DNA of 64,000 bases from Gorsachius magnificus (taxonomy: Eukaryota; Chordata; Aves; Pelecaniformes; Ardeidae), in the NCBI GenBank assembly GCA_034008185.1, contig CM067084.1, forward strand, positions 69,040,612-69,104,611. Reading direction: 5' to 3'. The notes below the pieces were generated by a model that saw nothing but the letters and a program-made list of their open reading frames with translations, did no database searches and was not told the origin of the DNA. Numbering within the stretch: position 1 is the stretch's first letter; the number at the start of each line of letters is the position of its first letter. A program made the position numbers and the translations under genes. Shown here piece by piece: positions 1 to 12,786 of the stretch.

Positions 1-3000
1 GACGACTTTCTACACTGCCTGCAGAGACCACCATCTTAGAGCTCTTCTTAAACCCACTCAGTTGCCTTCCCAAACATTAATACTGCCCACTTACAAGAGG
101 CAAGAGCTTATTGATACAGGCAGGGAACGTTACCAGAGCACTGCATCTGTCACTGCTGAGGAGTCAAAAATCTACACGCTCATCAAGATGTTCTACTTTT
201 TAGTTCTTTTAAAACAGGAGAAGATGCATAATAAATAGAAACAAATGTAACAGGCTGAGAAAATAAGACAGACTAAAATAAAGCAGAGGTACAACCTCAG
301 AAAAATAATTGTAGACCTAAGGGGTTTTATATATTTTTTATATATATACACACATATATATATATGTGGCAAAATTAGGCATCAGAATAATCTGAAACTA
401 AAAAGGATACAAATCCAGTTTCAAGAAAGCACTCAATTATGTGAGTCATCCATTAAATTAAGCCTCACTTACAGTTTATAAAGGATTACTGGATGTTTAG
501 CTACACAGTCGCACCTTCCTCAGCATTTCAGAGGGTCTAAGAAATTCTGGTGAAGAAAGAAAACTGCACTTTATGTAGACTTTCAACATTTTAATTCCTG
601 ACACCTTCCCACTCAGGAGAAAATACAAACTGTTCAAAATTGTTGCAAAAGGGAGCAGGTCCTGCACCTGAGCTGGCCTGTGGCTAAGGTTGCCCCCAGC
701 CAGGAATGGGAAGCCACAAGAGACGAGGCTGCCAAAACCCCACAAATCTTGATGCTCCCCAGGTCATCTGCCAAGCCACCAGGGAAGGTGGCGTGGAGCC
801 TTGCCCAGCTTTCATTGGGACCTGATAGACGTGGAAACATCTCTGATGCAGATTTCCATCCCAGCAAATCAGCAAATTCAGAAGAAAAAGGGTTTTGTCG
901 GAACGTTTCCCAACCAGCTCAAGCTGTTGGTGTGTCTATAGGACACGTTACAGATTGCTACAAGCCAAAAGCACAAGCAAAGCAGGGTACCTTTACAGAG
1001 GTGATGCTGATGGGCACAAGCAACCCACACTGTGCCCAAGCAAACAGCCGCTGCCTCCTACACCCTGCTCCGGACCAGGGGTGGCTTGTCCTGAGCCAAA
1101 GCAGCGGTACCAAACGCCACCTACCCACATAGATGCATTTCCACCAACACGCTGGAAAAATTACACAAACATAACTGACTAGCAGGGAGGCGTGGGTTAA
1201 TGTTGACAAGCAATTGCTATATTCTTCATGAAATAAACTCTCACACAAACCCTTGGTCAGCACGTGAGTAGTCATTCCCCGCCATAGCCTACACATGGGC
1301 TTCGGGGACAGGCACAGCCCCGGCCTGAAGGCAAAGGGATGCTGCCACCCTGCACTGCTGCCAAGGCCACCAACACCTGGATGCTCCTGCACTGTTTTGG
1401 GTCACTGGTACTTGCAGCGGTGAAATCCTGGGCAGAAATCTGGGCACACTCAGGGTCTGTGAAGTAGGTTAGCCTCCTCGGGTGCACAGCCTGCCTGTGC
1501 GTGGTCAGGGGCCATTTGTTTTTTACCAGGGGCTTGATGTCAGGCAGGCTGTTTGCAGTGCCAAATGTCCAGAAAAAGTAGGGACCAAAGTTGTCTTCTG
1601 CCTGGACAATGTTCCAGGCTGGTGGACAGCCACACTGTGGCACCCTGGGGAAAGCAGGGGGGAGGGACGGAGAAGTGACCTGAAGCTCATGAATCCATCA
1701 CGCAGCACTAGCCCCTATTTTCCCTTCCCAGCTGTAAACCCCTCCAGGCAGGACATGTTCTTGGCCCAGCTCTCAGGTGTACCCTCAGCCACTGGGAGAC
1801 CTTCGGGGGCTCTCACAGTGCAAACACCAATGCCCTCATTACCCAGCTCAGGAGGCGACAACTGTGTAAGAGTGGCTGCCACCTTTCTCTTCAGCTAACT
1901 GATGGCTCAGCCACTGGTCCCCTGCCTGCTGAGCCCTGAAGGCTCCATATCAAGTTTTCAGTGCATTGCCTAGCACAAGGAGCTGACAGCCCAGCTCCTC
2001 CCGGTGCAAGCCAAGGGAAGCTGCCTGGACCATCTCCTCCCTCCAGCCTGCCAAGGACAGACAGTGGGAACACGGCAAAACAGAGAGGGGGTATTATATT
2101 GAACATATAAACTGAGCAATTCATTAGGTGCCAAAATTCAAGGGGGAAAAAAGCCCTGCTCTCATTGGCATGGGAGGTGCGGAACACACCACTGTAAATC
2201 CACGCCATTGCTCAGCATTCCCTGCGGGGTGTGGGAGCCGAGGTGTTTCTCCTCCACCCGGCGCTGCTGCAATGATGTGACCGCACCGATGCAACGCTGT
2301 TTGCTTCCGGGTTTTGTGCCTGGCTATGACACAGCATCAGCAGAGCAATGATGCTTATCTTCTGTCCCCCTGCAGCTCCATTTTACAAGCGCTCTGGCAC
2401 CTCCCGGCTCAGCTCGCTGCCGAATGCGATACAGCCCTTCCTATTATTCACAGCTCTTCACCTTCAAACCCCACGCGCTGCTTTCCTGCTGATTTTTTTG
2501 CTCATCATGGTCCAGCTTCGCCTGCTTAATCTGGCAGCAAAGCCATGGAGCTTAGTCTGTGACACAACAGCAGTTTTCATGGCAGTAGAAGGAGATGCCA
2601 CAAACTCAGCATCCTTTGCTGCAGAAGGAGGGGCCGTCTGCTCAGACACAGGCGGTGGCTTTCGCTCTCTCACCACTATTGTTTGCATTACAGTAAAAGC
2701 AACATGAAACATCTGTAAGCTGGAGGCTGGCACAATTTGTACAAATCGCCTGTTTTGCTGGGTTTTTTTAAATCAGCTTGGCTCAGCTCTTGTGAGGCGT
2801 GTCTGTATTTTCGTACGCTCCCGATGGTACAAGGCCAGCAGAGACAAGCAGCATCTGCATCGACCTGCCAGCTGATGCGCCCAAGCCCTGCTGCAGTCCC
2901 AAAATCTGCAGTGGGCTCTAAGCAATTACAAGTGAAGTCAAATTCCTTTGGTCAGTAAATCACTCAACTCTGGATAATTTATAAATATGATTCAAATGCT

Positions 3001-5473
3001 AGATTCAAATGTTAGAGCAGGAACAATTGCAAAGAAATTGAAAATTAGCCTTTTTTTCATTCACCTACTCCACTCAGAGCTAGAGGTATTTAAAAATATT
3101 ATACACAACAGAATTCAAATACATTTTTTACACATGCAGTTCTCAGCATGCTTCTGGAACTACTAAAAAGACCACAGTAACAGAAAAAAAATAAAACTGC
3201 CATCTTCTGAGATGAGATTTACTAAATAAGTATTACTTCAAATTGGTGTAGCATGTCAAAATAAAATGCAGCACAAGTCATAGCAAACCACACACTTCAG
3301 TATCGACACCCATGGTACTGCACAAGCAGGCACTTTTCAGGGAAAACCACACCTCTATCGTACAAGATGGAGCTTGGAAAAAAAAAAAAAAAGGCAAGAA
3401 AGAATCTGCCATTATCTATTCTGGCCATATGAAAAGATTCAAAGAGATTTCAAGAGCAGTGTTTCCATCAAATAGCAGCATCTATCCAGACTGTAATTCT
3501 GATATATGCTATTACATTTTTCTTTTTTCTTCCATGAAAGGAAGATCAATCTATTACATCTCCAGCTCTAAATCAAGTAAAAGATGTATTTTTACTTATT
3601 TACAATTTACTTTATAATTTAGCTACAATGAACTTCATATAACATACACAGCATAGGGATCTAAGCGCTGCTTCATTTTTGGACTTGGACTGTTACGATC
3701 GCTGCATTGCAGACATTGCCAACTGAAAAACTCTTTGCCACACTCCTAGCCCCAGATTTTCCAGGTCTAAAGGAGGAGGAGACACTCAGCAGTGATTTCA
3801 TCTTTTGCATAACTCTAAGGACTTACTAGAATGTACCCTTGTCCTTACATCTCCAGAGCAACAATGGCTATATTCTCCAAAATCCACACTAGTCAATAGC
3901 CCTGAAGATGACTAAGGATTTTACACTAAACAGCCATTTGAAAACAGTTTAAGTTCCAGATCCACCTGTATTTCCAGTTCTCTGCCTATAAATGTGTGTG
4001 GTTTAAAAGACGTCAGACTAAAGGCAACAGACATAAGTAAGCATTAGATTAGGCTACGTTATCACACTTGCAGCCAAGGCATTCATCTTCACTTTTTTAG
4101 CATTTGAGAATCTTTTGTTGCTTTAAAAAGGCCGCTGAGAGTTAGAAAAGACACAGAATCCCCAGTTTATAGGGAAGGTTCAAAAGCCACAGGCTGAAGT
4201 TTGTGTTGCCCTTGATTATCCAAATCCCCACAAGAAGACAGTTTGTGAGGGAAGCGTCTCAAAGGCCAAAGTCTCCCTGGCAGGCAATGGAGGGAGACAC
4301 TCAGAGCTCCCCGGTGCTTCTGTGCATTCCTCCTTGCAGAGCTTTTCCCCATAATATACGAGAGATTTAAAAGATATTTCCTTTGTAGATATATTTGGTT
4401 GTCTATTATGAGAGCTGTTCAGATTCAGACCCAGCTGTGATACAATACAGTTAAACTGCCTTGCTTTTAGCAAAGTACTGATAAATAAGGAACATTTTTA
4501 AACTCAATGGCAAAAGAAGAAAGACCTTCTTCCCAAGAGGTATGCGTGCTTAAAATCCTTTCATAAGGATCAAAGAGCTGTAAATGGGATTTCATGAAGT
4601 ACTGCCTGCTTATAGAAGATCTGCTTTTAATCAGCACTATCCCTCCTTTTGAATTTCACATCTAGGTTACCCTCCATAGGAAGCAATTTTTAGCTAGGGT
4701 GATCCCTGAATCAACTCAGGGAATTGCTTGTAAAACATTGTACCCCTGAAGTATCATTTCTGATGGGCCACTAATGGAGAATCCTGCTTCTAAGGTCCTT
4801 TTCTTAACAAATGCACACCAGTATATGGCAATTCATTTAGGAAGGATTATGTTGATTGTAGTAATGCCATATGTTGGTCTACAGCCAATATATTCATTCA
4901 TCTTTATTCATTTAAAAGATCTGATGTTCTTTTGTTTCCCCTTTGGAGACCTGACTTTCCATTCAGCTAACAATTTCACTCCTTAATCACATAGTCTAAA
5001 AGGGCTACTCCTACCGCTACTAACCCCATGGGGATCTCTGCACTGTAAATGTCATCTCTGCTTTGCTTTGAGAAGGGAAGCACAACAAACATCTCACTGA
5101 TGGCAATATTCATTGGCATCAGCAGGGGCTGCACCGAAGCACAGGCTGGGGGATTGAACCCTCCGTTGTGTGTTGTTACGGGCACGCCTTGGGTTACACA
5201 CGGGTTACGTCAATTAGAGCTGATCTCAAAATCTCAGCAAACCATCCATAGGAAAGGTTAAACTTGGGGAAAAATAACAGCCATTTACAGCGCAGCTGGC
5301 TGCAGCATGCCACTGAACTGAAGAGGAGTTTTACCTAGGTTCTAGCCAGAATCCTGCATCAGGTGACCGGGACACATCAGCCTTGGTACCAGCCATGGTC
5401 GAAATCCAGCTAAGACCACAAGGACCCCTTCTCTGACAGAGGAGGTGGATGCAAGGGAAATAGAACAGTAGAA
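1..5473 (-). other. CRMP1: CRMP1 intron 1, left part (no exon seen)
   Basis: This stretch lies downstream, in the sense of CRMP1 transcription, of both first exons and is read as intron 1. I looked on the minus strand for the conserved exon 2 coding SDRLLIKGGRIINDDQ and for exon 3 (GGTTMI-type end) and did not find either. It holds a TA/CA microsatellite near 335-366 and an A15 run at 3378-3392. Otherwise it is ordinary moderately AT-rich DNA with only short chance open frames. Assignment as intron rests on the two first exons to the right and on known CRMP1 structure, where intron 1 is long. Confidence 0.65.
335..366. repeat. TA/CA microsatellite
   Basis: Alternating pyrimidine-purine tract (tatatatatacacacatatatatatatg type). 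It is self-complementary in parts and likely length-polymorphic. No gene is associated other than the surrounding presumed intron. Confidence 0.8.
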
Positions 5474-5850
5474 AATCACAGAATCACAGAATGGCAAGGG
5501 TTGGAAGGGACCTCCAGAGATCATCCAGTCCAACCCTCCTGCTAAAGCAGGTTCTCCTGGAGCATGTTGCACAGGACTTCGTCCAGGCGGGCTTTGAATA
5601 TCTCCAGAGAAGGAGACTCCACAAACCCTCTGGGCAGCCTGTGCCAGTGCTCTGTCGCCCTCAAAGTAAAGAAGTTTTCCTCATATTCAACTGAAACCTC
5701 TTGTGTTTCAGTTTGTGCCCATTGCCCCTTGTCCTGTCGCTGGGCACCACTGAGAAGAGTCTGGCTCTGTCCTTGTGACATTCACCCTTAAGATATTTGT
5801 ATGTGTTGATGAGGTCCCCTCTCAGTCTTCTCCAGGCTGAAGAAAATGTC
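5474..5850 (-). mobile_element. CR1 LINE, 3'-truncated-type copy
   Basis: The left edge begins with the tandem AATCACAGAATCACAGAAT, which is the reverse complement of the CR1 3' terminal repeat, so the element points left (minus strand). Reading the minus strand gives the C-terminal tail of the CR1 ORF2 reverse transcriptase, with recognisable pieces such as [23 protein letters not shown] and LPRGFVESPSLEIFKARLDE, followed by the short 3' UTR. The frame is broken and the 5' part (endonuclease and most of the reverse transcriptase) is absent, as is usual for 5'-truncated CR1 copies. Relatively low divergence suggests a younger insertion than the other copies in this window. It lies in the presumed CRMP1 intron 1, in the same orientation as the gene. 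Confidence 0.92.
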
Positions 5851-8800
5851 CTTGAATATGATGTTAGCAATGGTAATTCATGACCGACTCAATATGGTGG
5901 ATACAGGTGGGTATTGCTGGCAGTTAGATGCTTTTTGCTCTTGTTGCCTCACATATCTACTTTTCCTGCAAGTCATAGAAAGCTGCAACACTTGCTGCTC
6001 TACCTCCCATGGTATCAGCGCCCATCCATGAACAGCCTCTTAGCTCTGAGCACTGCGCACGCCTTTAGCCAGCCACGTGCAAGGTGGGCAAGGGCGATCA
6101 GCTTTACATAGAGACATCTCACATAGAGACTTTACTGAAATCAGCGGGGACATTTACTATTTGGTAGGAACATAAGCAAGAGCTGAGGCCTTACATCTCA
6201 TCAGGACACACGCTACAGATCAAAACTTTGTCTTGTGACAAGAGCATCGCGTGATGAGCAAAAGTAATCCTGAAGTATCTCTGTCCCAGGGGGACAAGGC
6301 CACTGTCTTTATGTGTTGCAAGATGAGAAACCTGCAAATTATTTTACTGCTCATCTCTGTTCCATCTCTCTCATACCTACAAAAGCAGCAAGAAATTGAT
6401 CCCAGCTAACTCTCAGTGCCTGATGGCTTCACAAGCCAGGGGGCTCTCCCGGCTTCTGCTCCCGCTCAGGAAAATGAAGCTTCTCCCTTTTACATGTATA
6501 AACTTGCTTATGAAAGAAACGGCAGCAAAGCAGAAAGCAGACCCTGACCTCCTGTCAGGAAAGTGGTTCATTGCCAGCGGTCACTGTCGGCACTTGTAAG
6601 AAGGCGATTCAGACTTGCTGAAGAACCACCTCACCGCATCAGTTGCCTTCCCTGCCAGCCACTGTCCCCTTTCCAAACCTGCCCGGCTTCCAGCGAAACA
6701 CAGCTCGGTTCCCCGTGGTGGCACCAGCTATGATGCTGAAAACCCTGATGCCCTGCTGAGGGCACCGGCTGACAAACTTGCTGTGGCAGTTAAAGGAATC
6801 AATGCCCCAAACCCTTCTTTCTGTCCCTCTGCCAAAGGTTTCAATCTCCACAGAAATGTGCCCAGAAGGACCTACTCTGAATGTACTTTAAGAAACCAGA
6901 TGGAAGTGGCTTAAACACTGTTGCCACTTTTTCTCCTGCCGAAAAAGTAAAAGAAAAGACTTATCACAGAACTACAGAAATGGTGGTTGGAGTCCAACAA
7001 CTTCTACTGAAGCAGCTAAAGTATCTCCTGAGCTGCCAAGTCCAGTGCAATATGTAACATGAATTCACAAATGCTCATTGACAGACAAGTAAACTGAGAG
7101 GGGCCAAGACTACTAAACAGCTACAGATGGAAAAATATAACTTTGAGTATTAAGCAAATATTCAAGAGTAAGAAGGGATCCAGAAGTCCCAAGCCTTGGT
7201 GTTTTAAAGCAGGACAAAAAGTGCTGTCTAAATCAGTCCAAATCTTGCGCCGTTAGCAGAATAATAATGCGAGGTGTTGTTCCCATGCCCAGCGCTCGGT
7301 AGGCTTTTCAAACACTTTTGGCAAGTCACACACCAATCTGTGCGTAGCTTCATATCGTTAAGCAAAGATGGGGTGGGGGAAAGCACAGCCAGGGGAGATA
7401 CAAAATAGATCCAAACTTAGACGAAGACTTTGGTTCCCCATTCCAGGTACTCGTCATGTCTTGCACTAATGTCCCCCCGGTGTCCAAAATGAATTAGCTG
7501 GCAGCTCTCGCACTGCTGTTGTCTCACACCAGAACACCTCTACATTACCCCAGCACTTTGCTCAGGCCAAACAGAAAGTTTCCCATCTTGACCCTCGGTA
7601 GTTAGCTTGAGACCAAAGTCTCACATGAATGCATTTTTTCTCTCTTGAAGTATTCTGTCATGTTCAGAATGCCATGCCTACTTATTTCTCAGCTCTCTTC
7701 ACGTCAATCAATTCAAAAGGCTACAACTAAAATTATTCTCCGTGCCCACTCCTCTGAATTTCTCCAGCCTCTCCTCATTTTTCTGCATTTGCTTCTTTTT
7801 CTCATCTTGTACCAGCTCTTCTCTTTACTTGTTAAGCTCAGCAGTGAGTTCCTTCCTCTGTAACACCTCGGTTTTGTGCTCCCTGTCTCCCCGTGCCTTA
7901 CAGTCTGCCAGCTCAGGACCATTCCCAGGAAAATTATTCCCTTCTCTACGAGATTTGGGCGCCATTTGCCTCTTCCATGTCCCTCCTCACGTTTGCTTTG
8001 GTGACTAGCTATTCTCCCTTTGCTCAGTAGAGTTGTCTTCACACCTCCTCTTCACTGAGCTCACGCTGATTATGTTTTAATGATTGCAATCGCTACTGGA
8101 ACAAACAAGTCCTGTAACAGACATTTTGCATGCCACATGCTTTTTTTAAATTGTGCTCTGTATATACTGTAATTTTGAGTTCATCTGGGCTCAGGCCTTG
8201 CTTGAAAAGTGCCAAGCACTACCAAAACAGACAAGCCAAATTAATTTGCAACAGACCTTACCCCATTGATTCCCTGTACTATGTTGCGCAAGAGGGGTAT
8301 AATAGCGACGTTAAAAGCGACAGGCGGGGGGGTGTATCCTGGAAAATCTGCTCTGCATGAGAGCATGCCTCCACAACCGAAGCACAAAAGATTGCCACCT
8401 CATGCAGAAAAACACCTCAGCAATGGATGTGGTGGCTGACTGTACTACACAGCCTGAGAAATACGCCCCTGCAGATGCATTCTTGGCCACCCCTACATTA
8501 TGCACACCCTGCTCCATCCTCAGCTAACACTCCTGAGCCAGGGGAGTGAGACGCCCCCCAAGGACCTCAACGCAGTGCAGAGGACATGACCAAAGTGCTT
8601 ACACTTACTGGTTCAGTGCATCTCTATTTTACATTCCCCAGAGACTGGTCTGGTGCTTCACATAGAGAGGTCTTCCCCACAGCAGTTACAGCAAAAGGGC
8701 CCCATTTCTCCAGTCTGACTCACAACTGAATAGCACCTTACACCAAGCCTGCTGCGTGGGGTTCATGAAGGGCAGCAGGAGGGTCACAAAAAGGATAAAT

Positions 8801-11050
8801 TGCAAGAAGCATGAATTTTCAGGGGCTGAAATGGAAAAAAAAAAAAAAAAGGTAGGTGAAATGAAATGAGAAAAAGCAGGTGCAGAATTGGTAAATGAGA
8901 GCAGGGAGATGCCCGGTGCCAAAGGGGGCCTGTCTGCAACACTGTGTCTCTACTGTCCTAGATACTTCCAGGCGAAAGGGGAGAAGTGAAGGCAGGACTA
9001 AAGCTGCTTTGGGAAGAAGGGGTGAAGGGAGCATCAGTCAGGCACTGCTGATAGCCTGAAGGGGTCAGGAGGCGAGGCGCGGTCAGACAAAGCACGAGGA
9101 GGTACTAACGCCCCCATGCACCAAGGGGAGAAACCCAGAAAGGACACCACAGGGTTCTCTTCCCAAGTGTGATACCTGCTCCCACGCTGATCAGAGCTGA
9201 ATCCAGGCCCTGCCTCTTCCTTCACAAAGTTCCCGATGCTGCAGACCTGACCCCAGAGGGAAGTTTTGGCCACGTACTGGCTGCAGGGAGTGCCTGTGGC
9301 TGGGTGCTGTGGCAGAATGCCAGGTGCTGTTCTCGTGTGCTCAGGACAGCTCCTGGCCCTGTGCAAGGAACACAAGCGTGGTACGGGAAAATCCACAGCA
9401 AAGTATCAGCGCACAGGACGCTGCCAAAAATTAGTTTCTTGCTATTTCAATGAATCCAGGAGCTGGTGTAGCTCAAAAGAGCATGAGTATGTGTGTGGGA
9501 GAAATGTTAAGCACAGCAACAAATGACATTTTTATATGATTTCATCGTTGCTGTTGTTGCATAACTTTAGAGCTATCACATTTCCTCAGAGCCCAGAAGG
9601 CTTGAAGCTCCAATGTATTTCCTTAGTGGCAGGATGAAACATCCAATTTACCATACTGGAACAGAGCTGTCAGAAGATACGCGCAGACGAATCCTGTGGG
9701 CTCTTGTGGGATGGGCAGCATGTACAAGGTATAACACAGTGTCTGACTTGCTTTTGCTGGAGGAGAAGAAGGGCCAGAAGTGTAAAATATTAAAACAAAA
9801 AAAGGCAGTCCAAGTCTGATGCCTGCCAACTTCACTAATGTTAATTTATGCCTTTGATTTGGTCACAAAACTCAACACTAGCATTAATGAATATTCATTT
9901 ATAGAAGCTTCAACACATCCCATTTCAAAGAGAGCAGGCTGAGGTTTGGGCTTTCTTTTTCCCAGCAATCCTCTCACCAGCACAGAGAAGGAAATTTGTG
10001 AGAAGTGAAGAAATTAAAACGAACTGTTGATTCCAAGGCAAACACTCATGATTCTTACAGTCTCTTCTTTTCTGCACCAAACTGGAGAGCAAACAACGAG
10101 CTATGGGTGGGAACCTGTTACACTCCAGCAGCAGATGAAGGCTGAGCCACACACAAAGCACCTGACACTCACCCAGAGGGCAGCCAGGCCCCCCCCAGTC
10201 CAGAGGTACCCTGAGTAACTCCAAGTCACGCAATGCACTGAGGACTGAGGCAAGAGGAGCCATCACCCAAAGAGCCACCGCAACACTCAGGCTCAGCTTT
10301 GGCCACCAGGCACCGCTGCCTGTTGATAGCAGGAAACTGTATAAATGCACCATTTTGGTACCATAAAACTCTTCTTTAGAAGGAGGCTGTTCCCCTCCTG
10401 ACCAAATATTCGGTCTAAAGGATTTTTTTAATAATGAGAAAGCCTCGAGGTGCTTACAAGCCTTGTAACGCTGGCTCAAATAATGCCTTTAACCACCAGG
10501 CTTGCTCAGGAAGCCGCCACACCCACCAGTCAGCCCACTCTCCAGCTCCTGAAGCTTGCCCTGCTTCCCAGTGCCCTGACGGTGCCAGCGTTCCTGGGAA
10601 AGCTCCACGCACCCCCCAGCCTCGTCGAGCTCACCCCGCTTCCCCGCTCACCTCTGTCCTGGGTGCCCCAGCAGCAGTGACCCCATCACCCACTGATCCG
10701 GCCCCCCCCAAGAGGAAAGCAGGCCTGCAGACCGACACTGGCTCTGGGGAAAATCCCCCTGAGACCAAACTCCTGGGGAGGCTTCCCCTGAAAACCCCCT
10801 CCCCACCAGCTCTGCCTGTTCTTCATCCCCAGCCCTGCCGATCCGGTGTATCTCAGGGAAACAATATATGGAATCGAAGGATGCCAGATCCTTTCTTTCT
10901 GGCATGGAAAGCACGCTCTATTGTAGTCCTGCTCGGGGATAAAACCATCTAGCGGGAGGCAGGCACAGACTGGCAGAGGATGGCTATGATTAACTCTTCG
11001 ACTTCTGATCCCCACCATGCCCGATGTATTAATAGCGCGCAGAGGTGTTG
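5851..11050 (-). other. CRMP1: CRMP1 intron 1, right part (no exon seen)
   Basis: Presumed intron 1 between the 5474-5850 CR1 and the CpG island. Apart from a possible CR1 relic at 6962-7062 and an A16 run at 8835-8850, nothing is recognised. GC content rises gradually from about 10.4 kb toward the island. The longest open frames here (for example 9925-10479 minus and 10434-10952 plus) show no homology I recognise and have low-complexity or mixed composition, so they are treated as chance. Confidence 0.6.
6962..7062 (-). mobile_element. Possible old CR1 3' fragment
   Basis: The stretch reads like a diverged CR1 3' end: TATCACAGAACTACAGAAAT resembles the terminal repeat, then GGTTGGAGTCCAACAACTTC resembles the GGTTGGA...GTCCAAC core with part deleted. 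It is too decayed to be certain from reading alone. Confidence 0.4.
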
Positions 11051-11374
11051 GTGCTGGCATCATGGCGCTCTTTGATTTTCCACGCTCCCCGCCCCCCCCG
11101 CCCCCCGCGCCGTTTCTTCCCCCCTCCCACCCCTCCGCCGCACCCCCAGCCCACCCCGGCCCACCGCCCCCTGCCCCCGCCGGGGGGCTGCGCTGCCCCT
11201 GCCCGCTGCCGGGGGGCGGCGGCGGGGGCACGCTGTGCTGCGGCTCGTCCCCTCCCTCTTTTGTTCTGCCTCGCCCGGCGGCCGAGCCTCCCCGGGCCCT
11301 GCTCCTCGGGAGGGCGGCACCACCGCCCCCGGTCCCCGGCCCCCGGCCCCGCCAGCGCCGGGGGGCCCCCCCGG

Positions 11375-11404
11375 CCCCCCCCCCCCCCCCCCGGCCCCCC
11401 CCCC
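11375..11404. repeat. Poly-C tract (C18-GG-C10)
   Basis: An uninterrupted run of 18 C, then GG, then 10 C, lies inside the CpG island just downstream of the short first exon. The minus strand, which is the CRMP1 sense strand, is therefore G-rich and could form a G-quadruplex in the nascent intron. Length is likely unreliable in assemblies. Confidence 0.85.
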
Positions 11405-11458
11405 GGCCCCGGGCTGGCGAGAGAGCACCCGGCGCGAGCCCCTGCGTGGGGGGGGAGG

Positions 11459-11517
11459 GAAAAAATAAAATAAAAAATATAAAATAAAATAAAATTAAAA
11501 TAAAATCAAATAAATCA
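11459..11517. repeat. (AAAAT)n simple repeat inside the CpG island
   Basis: A block of imperfect AAAAT/AAATA units abruptly interrupts very GC-rich DNA on both sides. It lies about 210 bases into intron 1 of the short isoform. On the sense (minus) strand it is a T-rich tract. Confidence 0.85.
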
Positions 11518-11730
11518 CTCCCAGCCCGGAGCGCCGGCAGGGAGGAGAGGGCACCGGCACCCGCACCCACCCAGCGCCCGGGAGCCCCGGCGGCGGCCCC
11601 GCAGCCCGGCCGGCTCCCCGCCGCCACCGCGGAGCACTGCGCGGCCGCGGCGCTCCCGCCTCACGCCCTTCCCCGCCCCGCTAACAAAGGAGCCGGGGCA
11701 GCGGCTCGCTGCCTGCCGGGATCCGCTTAC

Positions 11731-11769
11731 CGTTATGTGGGGGATGCTCTTCTTGCCCTGGTAAGACAT
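11731..11769 (-). CDS. CRMP1: CRMP1 short-isoform first coding exon (partial gene)
   Basis: Reading leftward from an ATG at 11769, the exon encodes MSYQGKKSIPHIT, the signature N-terminus of CRMP1. The paralogues DPYSL2 and DPYSL3 have MSYQGKKNIPRIT. The coding part is 39 nt, ends in phase 0, and is followed at once by a GTAAGC donor (plus-strand GCTTAC at 11725-11730). The known next exon starts at SDRLL, also phase 0. The start context is GCCGAC-ATG-T, with G at -3. CRMP1 is a cytosolic tetrameric phosphoprotein related to dihydropyrimidinase but without that activity. It binds tubulin and actin regulators and relays semaphorin-3A signals in growing neurons. The remaining exons lie outside the window. 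The identification is strong despite the short exon, because the long-isoform exon of the same gene lies 2.5 kb upstream. Confidence 0.93.
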
Positions 11770-12299
11770 GTCGGCTCTGGCTGGCGCCGGGCGCACGCAA
11801 CACACCCCGAGGAGCGAGCCGAGCCCGGCGGAAAAGCGCCGGTGCGGGTCAGAGGAATAATAATTCGGAGCCCGGGGGGGCGGGGGCGACCCGGCTGAGC
11901 TGGGTAATGGAGGCAAAGTTTCCTCGCCCAGAGGACGGGGAGCCCGGCACACCCGGCACCTTTTTTCCCGGCTGCACTAAAACAGGGACGCGGCTCCCGG
12001 GGGGGTCGGCGGGCGCTGCCTCTCCCGGCGGCAGCAGCGCCCTCCCGGCTGCAGGTCGGAGCAGGATTCGCTCAGCGCAACCCAGGAAGCGTTTCCTTCC
12101 CTCCTGTCCCCCACCCCTACCCCCTCGGCCCCCCCCCCCCTCCCCCCTCCCCCTTCCCGCACCGGCGCTGGAAACACCGCCCCGCCAGCTCCGCCACCGC
12201 CCCGCTCGCACGCCGAGGTCACCGGGGGGTCCCACGCGTGGGCTCCCGCGGGGTGGGGACCGGGGGTGGGGTGTGTGTGACCCCCAGCTGTGGGTCCTA

Positions 12300-12470
12300 C
12301 CGGGCAGCACATGGCAGGGGCACTGCCTGCTCTGTCCCGACAGCGCTGACCCCGATGGCAGTGCCTCCCCATGGCGCTGCCCGCTCTGTCCCCATGGCCC
12401 CGGCTCCGGCGATACCTGCTCTGTCCCCATGGCGCTGCCCTCTCTGTCCCCATGGCGTGCCTGCCGCCCC
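12300..12470. repeat. GC-rich minisatellite, about 21-bp unit
   Basis: Several imperfect copies of a unit like CTCTGTCCCCATGGCGCTGCC are arranged head to tail, including copies near 12373, 12419 and 12440. The array lies between the two CRMP1 first exons. It makes open frames in several phases that should not be read as genes. Confidence 0.75.
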
Positions 12471-12743
12471 TCAGTGGCACTCCCTGCTCTGCCCCGTCCC
12501 CAGGGAGGGCGTGGGGGCTGGCACAGCCCAGCACAGGCAGGCCAGGCCAGGTAGATGCTATGCCAGCAGCTGCTGGAGAGGAAAATTGGCTGATCGAAAC
12601 CTTTCCGTCCTTCCTGGCTCACAGAATGCATCCCTCCACCCACGGTGCTTAATGAAGGCTCCGCAAACAACTGCAGGGAGGGTAAAAGGCCCTGCAAAGC
12701 TGCACCCGAGTTAATCCCCCTGATGAGCAGCCAGGGGCTCTGA

Positions 12744-12786
12744 GCACACACACACACACACACACCCCCAACACACACACAGACAC
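12744..12786. repeat. (CA)n microsatellite
   Basis: Two CA runs are separated by CCCCCAA. They lie in the interval between the two CRMP1 first exons and are a likely polymorphic marker. Confidence 0.9.

Larger units (their letters stand above)
11056..12260. promoter_or_regulatory. CRMP1: CpG island at the short-isoform CRMP1 promoter
   Basis: Very GC-rich and CpG-dense sequence surrounds the short first exon at 11731-11769, with GC boxes such as CCCCGCCCC near 11670 and GGGGGCGGGGGCG near 11875-11886. No canonical TATA element is seen in the 100 bases upstream of the ATG. This fits a TATA-less island promoter transcribing leftward. The transcription start cannot be fixed from sequence; an interval of roughly 11800-11950 is an inference from typical 5' UTR length. 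The island is interrupted at 11459-11517 by an A/T-rich simple repeat. Confidence 0.7.

Noticed and set aside
1..11725. CRMP1 exon 2 or 3
   Set aside because: No minus-strand match to SDRLLIKGGR or to the following exon was found by reading. Intron 1 seems to extend beyond the window.
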